Part shown: piece by piece, positions 17,200 through 24,357 of the stretch
Position numbering within the stretch: position 1 is the first letter of the stretch
Layout: each line of letters opens with the position of its first letter
Source: Ignavibacteriaceae bacterium
Lineage (GTDB): Bacteria; Bacteroidota; Ignavibacteria; Ignavibacteriales; Ignavibacteriaceae
Reading direction: 5' to 3'
Assembly (NCBI GenBank): GCA_013388525.1
Contig: JACAFA010000142.1
Span: 1 to 28,065 of the forward strand
DNA: 28,065 nucleotides
Translations under genes and position numbers: made by a program
The notes under the pieces: generated by a model
Databases searched by the model: none
The model's input: the letters and a program-made list of their open reading frames with translations, nothing else
Told to the model about the DNA's origin: nothing

Positions 17200-18506
17200 T
17201 ATTTTTTAACAGGCAAAGAAAATTGAACTAATGCACCTTTGTGAATATGAATAATTTTTATTTCACCTTTATGTTTATCTACAATACTTTTACAAAGGAA
17301 TAAACCGTATCCATTGTTATTCAGATTAAAAATGGTATTGGGATTACTTTTAAATTTTTCCGGGAATCCAGGACCATCATCCTGAACTTCGACATAATTA
17401 CTGTTTTCTTTCTGGAATGATCGGATAGTAATTGTTGCATTATTTTTTGCGTCAACCGAGTTAGTTATTAAATGAACGAGAAGATGTTGAATTTGTTCCG
17501 GATCAAATGTGCACGGAGGAATTGGATTTAATTCAGTTGTGAATGTTACTGAAGCAAATTTTTTCAGAGGCGAAAGATATTTTATTACTGATTGAATCGT
17601 TCGATTTAAATCATTATCCACACTATTAAGATTTGTTATGGAGGTTTCCAAAAGAACCTGAGCATATTTCTGGATATTTCTGATACTGTCAGCGGCAACT
17701 TTTGTTTTAAGTTTCAATCTGTCAAAAACTACATCATCAAGATGATTTTGTAACTCGTAATCCTCGTGAGTTTTTTCAATAACTCTTAAAAGACTTTCAG
17801 TTTCTAATAATGCGAGGTGAACTAACCCCTGTAATGATTGACCAATCTCGGCATCAATACCGGACTTTAGAACTTTCCTTTCAGCCTGGATAAGTTGTGC
17901 ATTTGCTTCCTGAAGTGCGTTGTAAGCATTTATCTGCCCGTTATATAACTGAGCATTTCTTATTGCCGTGGCTGCCTGCCCTGCAAGTATTTCAAAGGTT
18001 CCGGTAATTTCTCTAACCTTAATTTTATGCAGCCTTTTACTATCCACATAAATCACTCCGATTTTCTTTTCGTTGGTGATTAGTGGAGAGCAAAGAATGG
18101 TTTGCAGATCTAATTTTAAAATACTTTTTGTGGGGTCATAAGTTGCATCACTTTGGGCACCTTCTATAAATATAGATTGACCATTATAAAAAACATCTTC
18201 AACTACTGTTGTACTTACCTCAAACATTTGCTTGGGAAGATTTTCGTTTTCATCATTTAGGCCCAATTTAAATTCCAGATGACCTGTTTCGTTTTGCAAA
18301 ACTATGAATCCACGTTCGGATTGTGTTAGTCTGATTGCATTTTTCAGAACCAGCTCTAACACATCATCTAAAATTAAAGACCGGTTTATAGTATTTACAA
18401 TATTAAGGATTGCTTCGAGATTTTTTAATTTTTCTGCAGACTCATCATTGGAAAAATTACTTTTTAATCCTTCGTCTATATTTTTTTTGAATTCTGAAAA
18501 TTTCAT
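17199..18506 (-). CDS. GAF-domain histidine kinase with divergent H box
   Basis: A 435-residue soluble protein. A GAF domain lies at about residues 35-190 (SERGFIVLQNE, LCSPLITNEKKIGVIYVDS, GQAATAIRNAQLY), then a coiled coil to about 215, a dimerisation/phosphotransfer region and a HATPase domain. The ATPase has an N box (LLVHLITNSVDA), G1 (DDGPGFP) and G2 (NNGYGLFLCKSIVDKHKG), so it should bind ATP. The usual GIAHELNNPL motif appears as GLVHLALLETE: a histidine (His230) is in place, but the following Glu and the Asn-Pro are missing. Autophosphorylation is therefore uncertain. It starts 18 bp after the surface-protein gene and overlaps the next kinase by one base. Confidence 0.88.
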   Translation of the reverse strand: MKFSEFKKNIDEGLKSNFSNDESAEKLKNLEAILNIVNTINRSLILDDVLELVLKNAIRLTQSERGFIVLQNETGHLEFKLGLNDENENLPKQMFEVSTTVVEDVFYNGQSIFIEGAQSDATYDPTKSILKLDLQTILCSPLITNEKKIGVIYVDSKRLHKIKVREITGTFEILAGQAATAIRNAQLYNGQINAYNALQEANAQLIQAERKVLKSGIDAEIGQSLQGLVHLALLETESLLRVIEKTHEDYELQNHLDDVVFDRLKLKTKVAADSIRNIQKYAQVLLETSITNLNSVDNDLNRTIQSVIKYLSPLKKFASVTFTTELNPIPPCTFDPEQIQHLLVHLITNSVDAKNNATITIRSFQKENSNYVEVQDDGPGFPEKFKSNPNTIFNLNNNGYGLFLCKSIVDKHKGEIKIIHIHKGALVQFSLPVKK

Positions 18507-18524
18507 TTTATTAAAAAGTTTTTT

Positions 18525-21500
18525 TCAATCCTTTAATAATTTAATTGATAGAAACCATTCCCAGTCATTATAACCTGATGATGACCATGCTTGTGCTATA
18601 CCAGCAGAAAAAGTTGATTCAAGGTTATACCAGTGTTTAAACTTGATATCCATCTGAGCACCAACATCAACCAGATATTTTCCAAAATTTGATTCCGTAA
18701 TTAATCCCTGAGAATAAATTGCAAAATCAAAATGATTTACAAATTGCTCTAATAACAACCAACCTGAAGTTCTTATTGGTGGAAAAGCATTTTCAATAAT
18801 CATCTTTCCAAATTTATTTGTTACAAGACTATAAATCGGAATTCCGGGAAATCTAAAAATTCTCCTAAATTGTTTAATTTCATCGTTGTCTACAGCTCTG
18901 TTTCCAAATCCACCAATATAAAACAAACTTTGAACGAGATTTTCGTTTTCTTTGTTATATCCACCCGCAATTTTTACGTGAAAAATATTATGATTCCACA
19001 ACCACGTAGAGAAATCACTTAACTCAATGTAAGTATTAACAGCAAATTCAGATTGGTCAAAATCTGTACCGTAGAGACCAACCGTCCAATTAAATTCGTT
19101 TCCAAATTCATAATCTGAACTTCCAATGCTTTTTCGAAGGTTTTTGAAGTTTAAGTTTGTCGCCAGAACGGCAAAATCCGGCTGGGAAACTGGGATTAAG
19201 TTATCGTTAATAAATTTTACATCTCTATAGAATGTAAAAGTTGTTGCTTGTTTAATTTTAGTTGGGTTATCGTACTTCCAAAAATATGTGTGTCCGAGCT
19301 TGAACTGGGTTCCAATAGTTCCTCTTTTTCTTTCATTGAACAAATCATAGAAATCGTCTCCGTTGTAAAGAACATCAATATAAAAAAGTTGTTTGTAATC
19401 ATACTTAAATCTTAAATGCCAGAGAGGATCGCTGGGTGTTTCATTAAGCGGAGAAACTCCGGCTTCCATATAAAAATCATGAATTAGCAGAGGATCAGAA
19501 ATTCTTGTAAAAATTCCAAACACAACCTGATTTTGAAAACCACTTACTACCGGAATTATGGAATGCATATGTAAATTTTCAAGTCCGTTAAAACCCGACT
19601 CAGTTGAAAAATCAATTGGGTTAATTTCTGATGAATCACTGTTCAAATTCCAAGTCTGAAGTTCAGGGTTTTCATCAATTACTTTTTGCCCAAAATAATT
19701 AACTGCCGGTAAAAATGTAGCCGGTCGGTTTTCAAAAATAACAGGACTAAATCCTTCTGAAGAGAATTTAAATGCAAAGACAGAGTCGGGAGAAATTTCA
19801 ATTGGTCTGAACAACCCGGTTATGCAATGTGAAATTGCTTTTATAGATTTATCCGTAAAATCATACCGGTAAATATTTGAAACCCCATTAGTGTACGCAT
19901 TCCAATAAATCATTTTACCATCTCTGCTCCAGGATGGATTTTCCGGCGATCCACTGTTTGAAATTACCTGATATTTAAATAACGAATCAACCAAAACCGA
20001 TTCTGCACTAAAAGTTATAATTGATTGCTGACCACTGGATTTTTTAAGAACCGCAACTAAGTTTTTTCCGGAGTCGTCAATTGAAAGATTGAATATCTCA
20101 TCACCGAGTTCAAGAGTAGTCAATCGAATGATTTCTTTATATGGATATGGAGAATAAACAATCGTAGCGAAACCAGCGTCATGTTGTATTCCCCACAAGT
20201 CATGAGTTACAGGTGAAACAGCCAAATCACCAACTCTGGCATTTTCAAAAAGGATCTTTTCATCGCCCGATTCTAAGTGATGCACCCTTATATCTCTGAA
20301 CAACTGATTATTATTTGTTGTATAGAACAAAAATCCATTAACTTCGTCCAGCGCAATAGAAGAGACCTGAATCATACTCGGAGTTTCAATTGAAATGATC
20401 TTTTTCGAAACGCCCGAGGTTAAATTAAGAAGCTGAAGCGAAGTAAGTTCATGAGATCTGTGGTAAACATAAATTATTGAATTTGTAGGACTGTCAAAGT
20501 ATGGTCGGGAGACCCAGCCAAAGTTTTCAGCGCTGATTGTTCTTAGTTTTGTTTGCTCAGCTTGCTGTAAAATTTTTATATTTTCATTTTGAAATTGTGT
20601 TTCATAAGAAATAAAATCATCCCAGACTTCATAAAAATCTTTCCCGAAAACCTTCTTGAATTTTCCTTCAAAACCAACATAAGCATCACCCTCCTTTGTT
20701 CTAAACCAATTCAGTACTTTTTCCGTTCCATAAATTATTGACAGATAAGCTACAAACCTCCCGCCAAAAATATAATGAATATTTTCCAGGAAGATTGAAT
20801 TGTGGCTAAGAATAGTTTCCAGATCTAACTGTGATGGGAAATCACTTTTTTCAAAAACCAGACTTCTAAAGTACATTTCATCAAAACTTCCCAGAATTCT
20901 TCCATAGCCCCCACTAAGCCAGGTTTCAAAAAATACAGCTACAGCTTCCTGATGCCATCGCGGTGAATAGCGATTGTAATTAGTAAGAAGACTGTAAAAA
21001 ACAGAAAGTGGTTGAGTTTTTTCAGGAGGAACTTTACCAAAAACTGATCTGCAAAAGGATTCAAAACCAATTTTTGCATCATTAACTATCACGTGAACAA
21101 GCTCATGACTTATCAACCATTGAATTCTTTCGTTATAAGGAACCATCTCGTAACCCGGCTCCATTGGCTCAATTTCAAGTCTAATAAAATTCTGAGGAGT
21201 TGTGCTTGTCGCAGCAAAACCATAATCACTAACATCATACGTGTTGATAATTATTTTATCTGATGGAACATAATTAAATATTTCTGAAAGAAGCTTAAAT
21301 GCTTTTTCGGCACTAACCAATATATTATTAACCAGATGAGAATGATAATCGCGATAAATGATTTTAAAGTGTTTACTTTCTCTTTCCAGCCACGGTGAAT
21401 CTTCTCTTTCAAAAAGATGAATGACTAATTCCTTATTATCTTCTATATAAAAATATTCGCTGGCAATAGTTTCGCTTTTTTTCTTAATCTTAATCTCTAC

Positions 21501-22175
21501 ATTCTGATTATTATTTGATACTCCGATGTGCTTTACATAACCAAGAGAATTAAGGTTATCAAAACTATTTCCAAAGGTTGAAGCATTTTTTATTGTTAGC
21601 ATGAATGAATCAGAATCTATGCTACTTAACCGGGCAATTAATTTAGAATTACTTTTAATACGAACGTATGTTCCCTTGTTGTTATCTTCCAAATCTACAC
21701 TCTGTATTTTACTAATATTATTCTGATCTTTCTCAAAAACTAATATTTTCCCCGGACTTATCACCGCAAGAGATTTTTCATAATATTGATTAAAAAGATC
21801 AATGGTTTCACTTGTTGGAACAAAAATATAATTACTAATGAAATGGGTCGATGTTGGCAATTGATGAATGAACGATTCTTTCGATTTATTACGATTTATT
21901 ATGACATAAGGATTCTTTGATTTAAATCGTAACGTAACTTCTTCAAAATTAACTTCTGTTGTATTGCCTGAATCCAAATGATTACAATTTATTTTCAGCA
22001 CTTCAGTTAAATGCTTTAACGACACATAGATAGTTCCCTGATAATTGTAAGAAGGAATAGTTTGGCTGCTCTCACCTTCAATTATGGTTACCCTGGAGAT
22101 TTCCTGAGCAAATAAAACAGAAGAAAAGAAAATCAGGGGGAGAGCTATGCGCAACATATTTTCAGAAAGCAACAT
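18525..22175 (-). CDS. Surface metalloprotease-propeller-barrel protein
   Basis: A 1216-residue exported protein. After a signal peptide (LPLIFFSSVLFAQ) comes a region like the copper-amine-oxidase/stalk domain (GTIYVSLKHLTEVLKIN, about 25-150). An AMIN-like domain follows (about 155-255). A gluzincin protease of the peptidase MA kind has HELVH at 357-361 and the third ligand probably E410 in RWHQEAVAVFFE. A TolB/WD-like propeller spans about 550-840 (NPSWSRDGKMIYWNAYTNGVSNIYRYD). The last 330 residues are alternating strands with aromatic ends, fitting an outer-membrane barrel. Two starts are possible, ATG 22175 or ATG 22157; the latter gives the more typical signal peptide, and neither has a ribosome site. 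It heads an operon with two histidine kinases. A TATACT -10-like element lies at 22251-22246. Substrate unknown. Confidence 0.75.
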   Translation of the reverse strand: MLLSENMLRIALPLIFFSSVLFAQEISRVTIIEGESSQTIPSYNYQGTIYVSLKHLTEVLKINCNHLDSGNTTEVNFEEVTLRFKSKNPYVIINRNKSKESFIHQLPTSTHFISNYIFVPTSETIDLFNQYYEKSLAVISPGKILVFEKDQNNISKIQSVDLEDNNKGTYVRIKSNSKLIARLSSIDSDSFMLTIKNASTFGNSFDNLNSLGYVKHIGVSNNNQNVEIKIKKKSETIASEYFYIEDNKELVIHLFEREDSPWLERESKHFKIIYRDYHSHLVNNILVSAEKAFKLLSEIFNYVPSDKIIINTYDVSDYGFAATSTTPQNFIRLEIEPMEPGYEMVPYNERIQWLISHELVHVIVNDAKIGFESFCRSVFGKVPPEKTQPLSVFYSLLTNYNRYSPRWHQEAVAVFFETWLSGGYGRILGSFDEMYFRSLVFEKSDFPSQLDLETILSHNSIFLENIHYIFGGRFVAYLSIIYGTEKVLNWFRTKEGDAYVGFEGKFKKVFGKDFYEVWDDFISYETQFQNENIKILQQAEQTKLRTISAENFGWVSRPYFDSPTNSIIYVYHRSHELTSLQLLNLTSGVSKKIISIETPSMIQVSSIALDEVNGFLFYTTNNNQLFRDIRVHHLESGDEKILFENARVGDLAVSPVTHDLWGIQHDAGFATIVYSPYPYKEIIRLTTLELGDEIFNLSIDDSGKNLVAVLKKSSGQQSIITFSAESVLVDSLFKYQVISNSGSPENPSWSRDGKMIYWNAYTNGVSNIYRYDFTDKSIKAISHCITGLFRPIEISPDSVFAFKFSSEGFSPVIFENRPATFLPAVNYFGQKVIDENPELQTWNLNSDSSEINPIDFSTESGFNGLENLHMHSIIPVVSGFQNQVVFGIFTRISDPLLIHDFYMEAGVSPLNETPSDPLWHLRFKYDYKQLFYIDVLYNGDDFYDLFNERKRGTIGTQFKLGHTYFWKYDNPTKIKQATTFTFYRDVKFINDNLIPVSQPDFAVLATNLNFKNLRKSIGSSDYEFGNEFNWTVGLYGTDFDQSEFAVNTYIELSDFSTWLWNHNIFHVKIAGGYNKENENLVQSLFYIGGFGNRAVDNDEIKQFRRIFRFPGIPIYSLVTNKFGKMIIENAFPPIRTSGWLLLEQFVNHFDFAIYSQGLITESNFGKYLVDVGAQMDIKFKHWYNLESTFSAGIAQAWSSSGYNDWEWFLSIKLLKD

Positions 22176-22275
22176 TAATTTTTTTAATAGTTAGAAGCTA
22201 AAGAGCTTTTCAATAGGATAAAAAAACAATCTCGATTCTTTACAAAGTATAAGAGAAAAATAAACACTTCTAATT

Positions 22276-22311
22276 AATAATAAAAAAGCCTTCAATAAAG
22301 ATTGAAGGCTT
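22276..22311 (-). terminator. Rho-independent terminator of the repeat-protein gene
   Basis: A perfect 11-bp stem, AAGCCTTCAAT (22286-22296) with ATTGAAGGCTT (22301-22311) and a 4-base loop. On the minus strand it is followed by a T-rich run (TTTTATTATTAATT). It starts 31 bp after the stop codon at 22343 and separates the repeat-protein gene from the surface-protease operon. It is the clearest terminator in the window. Confidence 0.9.
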
Positions 22312-22342
22312 AACAAAGTATACTTTGGAGAACTAATTCATT

Positions 22343-22678
22343 CTACCTTACCCAGCCGTACTTTCCACCGAGTTCATCAAGCTGCGAACCTGATCTTACC
22401 CAGCCGTACTTTCCGCCGAGTTCATCGAGCTGCGAACCTGATCTTACCCAGCCGTACTTTCCGCCGAGTTCATCAAGCTGTGAACTCGACCTGTTCTCAA
22501 GAAACTTGAGTTCAGACTGAGTTAAATCCGAAGCTTGAAATTGCTGGTCTTCAGCTAAGGTAGTTATATTATCCTGATTGACCCGATATCTGGTCGCTTC
22601 CTGAACATTATCAGCAACCTGAGCGAATCCGGATATGAATAGTCCCCACAAAAGGGCTATGGATAATATAATTCGCAT
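22343..22678 (-). CDS. Secreted protein with three C-terminal 16-residue repeats
   Basis: I do not recognise a family. The 111-residue product has a signal peptide (MRIILSIALLWGLFISGFAQ). A polar, Gln/Asn/Glu-rich middle follows (about 21-65) and contains no cysteine. The end is three tandem copies of SGSQLDELGGKYGWVR (S66-G81, S82-G97, S98-R111; the first copy is preceded by S65 rather than G). Each copy ends in Arg, and an Arg (R63) also precedes the first, so tryptic-type cleavage would release three nearly equal peptides, as in multi-copy peptide precursors. Alternatives are a cell-surface ligand or structural repeat, or a modified-peptide precursor. It has its own terminator and a possible sigma54 promoter, and lies just downstream of a sigma54 activator gene. 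Conserved reading frame, signal peptide and terminator argue that it is real. Confidence 0.8.
   Translation of the reverse strand: MRIILSIALLWGLFISGFAQVADNVQEATRYRVNQDNITTLAEDQQFQASDLTQSELKFLENRSSSQLDELGGKYGWVRSGSQLDELGGKYGWVRSGSQLDELGGKYGWVR
22346..22483 (-). repeat. Three tandem copies of a 48-bp coding repeat
   Basis: The last 46 codons of the repeat-protein gene consist of two full 48-bp units and one 42-bp unit. Copies differ by only a few bases (for example CCACCG or CCGCCG, ATCAAG or ATCGAG), mostly synonymous. This indicates recent duplication or homogenisation under protein-level constraint. The repeat runs right up to the TAG stop codon. Confidence 0.95.
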
Positions 22679-22763
22679 AGTATCACTTGTTATTATGACA
22701 CACTACTAGTAGTTTGACATACACTTCACCCATGAACTGCATACTCGCAGCACCACTTAACAA

Positions 22764-22779
22764 CCCAATGCTTGTACCA
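22764..22779 (-). promoter_or_regulatory. Possible sigma54 (-24/-12) promoter of the repeat-protein gene
   Basis: On the minus strand TGGTAC-N5-TTGG fits the sigma54 pattern TGGCAC-N5-TTGC with correct GG-N10-G spacing. It has one change in the -24 box and a G in place of the highly conserved C of the -12 box. It would start transcription near 22753, about 75 bases before the ATG at 22678. The location directly downstream of a sigma54 activator gene, with inverted repeats 84 and 125 bp upstream of the start, supports it; the -12 mismatch weakens it. Confidence 0.35.
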
Positions 22780-22831
22780 TGTAAAAAACTGCCAATGTTT
22801 CAAAAAACAGCAGAAAAAGGCTTTATCATAT

Positions 22832-22885
22832 GTAAAATTTACCTTTAAACTAGGCTAAAATTGGGGTATTGTAAAATAATTTTAC
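22832..22885. promoter_or_regulatory. Two related inverted repeats, candidate activator sites
   Basis: GTAAAATTTAC (22832-22842) and GTAAAATAATTTTAC (22871-22885) are perfect palindromes around a single central base, and they share the half-site GTAAA. Their centres are 41 bp apart, about four helical turns on the same face. They lie about 85 and 125 bp upstream of the start site predicted from the sigma54-like element. This is where upstream activator sequences for Fis-type activators usually sit. AT-rich DNA makes chance palindromes possible. Confidence 0.4.
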
Positions 22886-22974
22886 TAAAATTAACAAAAT
22901 AATTTAGCAATGAATTCCTTCAAATTGAGGGAAATTTCAAACTTTAAAAATATCAGATATTTGGTTTAACCAAA

Positions 22975-24354
22975 TTAATTTTTCAACAAATCATCCAATT
23001 TAGGTCTTGAGATTCCTAACAACTTAGCAGTCCGGGTTTTATTACCACCTAATTTTGTAAGAACTTGTTTTGCATATTGCTTCTCTAATTTTCTAAGATT
23101 AGTAACACCGTAGCTTACATCCATTCGGATTATATGCGACGGAATTTCTTGTTCATCGTAACCAGTATTAGTTTTAACAACTGCTTTATTTATAATATTC
23201 GAGAAATCTTCTAAACGTAATTTTTTATCTTCACATAAAAGCACTGCTCTTTCAATTGCATTTCTTAATTCCCGAACATTACCGGGCCAGGAATATCCCA
23301 TTAAAAAGTGTTGTATATCTTTATCAACTGCTTTTACAGATTTATTAAACTGTTTATTAAATTCTTCAATAAAATGATTCGCTAATAAAATTACATCCGT
23401 ACCTCGCTCTCTCAGAGCAGGAATTTCTATAGAGACAACATTCAATCTGTGGAAGAGATCACTTCTGAAAAGTTTTTTTTCTACCATTTGTGCTAAATTT
23501 CTATTGGTAGCAGAAATGATCCTGGCATTAATTGGAATATCTACAACTCCGCCTAACCTCTTTATAACTTTTTTTTCAATTGCTCTCAATAGCTTAGTTT
23601 GAATATTGTTACTCAGGTCACCTATTTCATCTAAAAATAAAGTTCCTCTTTCAGCAAGTTCGAACAAACCAATTTTCCTTGTTCTGGCATCAGTAAAAGC
23701 TCCCGCCTCATATCCAAAAAGCTCCGATTCAAGCAAGGTTTCAGGAATTGATGTACAGACAATATCTACAAACGGATATTGACCTGCCGAACTATTATTA
23801 TGAATAGCTCTTGCGAACAAACCTTTCCCTGTTCCTGTTTCGCCCAATAGTAGAACGTTCGAATTACTTTTTTCCGAAACTTTGGTAGCCATTTCTACAG
23901 CGTTGAGCAACTTTTCTGAATTTCCAACTATTGACTTGATTCCCTGCTGATTCATTCCAAATACACCAGTACGATTAACTTCTGTTATATAAGATTTATT
24001 AGAAATTACATCAGTCAGGAATGACACAAACTTTAATACTTCATAAGGAAAGACAAAAATATCCCAAAAACCTTGTTTAATAAGAGAACTAACCATCAGA
24101 GCGTCTGAATTATCAATTACTATAACAAACTTATTAGTTTTTCCTTTTCTAATTCTAAGAAGATTTTTATAAAGAGGAGAATCGAGTGATTCAATTTTTA
24201 TAATAATAATGTCATTACTTTCGATTTCAAATTTAGAAGGATATGAAACATTTAATAGAAAACCTTTCAATTCCAGCTGCTTGAGTGCAGAGGTGATTGA
24301 AACCAAATTTCTTGAATCGGAAAAAACTTTTAAACTGAAATAATTTTCAGACAT
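22975..24354 (-). CDS. Sigma54-dependent activator with pseudo-receiver domain
   Basis: A 459-residue NtrC-type enhancer-binding protein. Residues 1-120 resemble a receiver fold, but the phospho-acceptor position is Lys53 (DIIIIKIESLD) and the usual Lys-Pro is FPYE, so phosphorelay control is unlikely. The AAA+ domain (about 140-375) is intact: Walker A GETGTGKG (171-178), the sigma54-contact loop as GAFTDA (218-223), Walker B GTLFLDE and WPGNVRELRN. A Fis-type helix-turn-helix (about 415-456, NKTRTAKLLGISRPKLDDLL) ends the protein. It activates sigma54 promoters by ATP-driven remodelling. It is 3 bp downstream of the kinase-ATPase-TPR gene, so that protein is the likely upstream controller, by phosphorylation or binding. 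The ATG at 24354 has no strong ribosome site, which suggests coupling. Confidence 0.93.
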   Translation of the reverse strand: MSENYFSLKVFSDSRNLVSITSALKQLELKGFLLNVSYPSKFEIESNDIIIIKIESLDSPLYKNLLRIRKGKTNKFVIVIDNSDALMVSSLIKQGFWDIFVFPYEVLKFVSFLTDVISNKSYITEVNRTGVFGMNQQGIKSIVGNSEKLLNAVEMATKVSEKSNSNVLLLGETGTGKGLFARAIHNNSSAGQYPFVDIVCTSIPETLLESELFGYEAGAFTDARTRKIGLFELAERGTLFLDEIGDLSNNIQTKLLRAIEKKVIKRLGGVVDIPINARIISATNRNLAQMVEKKLFRSDLFHRLNVVSIEIPALRERGTDVILLANHFIEEFNKQFNKSVKAVDKDIQHFLMGYSWPGNVRELRNAIERAVLLCEDKKLRLEDFSNIINKAVVKTNTGYDEQEIPSHIIRMDVSYGVTNLRKLEKQYAKQVLTKLGGNKTRTAKLLGISRPKLDDLLKN

Positions 24355-24357
24355 AAG

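Noticed and set aside
22780..22795. A second sigma54-like element, TTGGCA-N5-TTACA, before the repeat gene
   Set aside because: The -24 box is good, but the -12 box lacks the G and the GG to -12 distance is one base short. The TGGTAC-N5-TTGG element next to it has the right spacing.
22959..22975. Palindrome ATTTGGTT-T-AACCAAAT at the stop codon of the sigma54 activator, as a terminator
   Set aside because: The stem is AT-rich, the loop would be a single base, and no T-run follows directly. It may be a weak hairpin only.
23686..23703. GAFTDA instead of GAFTGA as a sign of an inactive sigma54 activator
   Set aside because: The Asp variant is common among otherwise normal activators of this group as far as I recall, and all other AAA+ motifs are intact.
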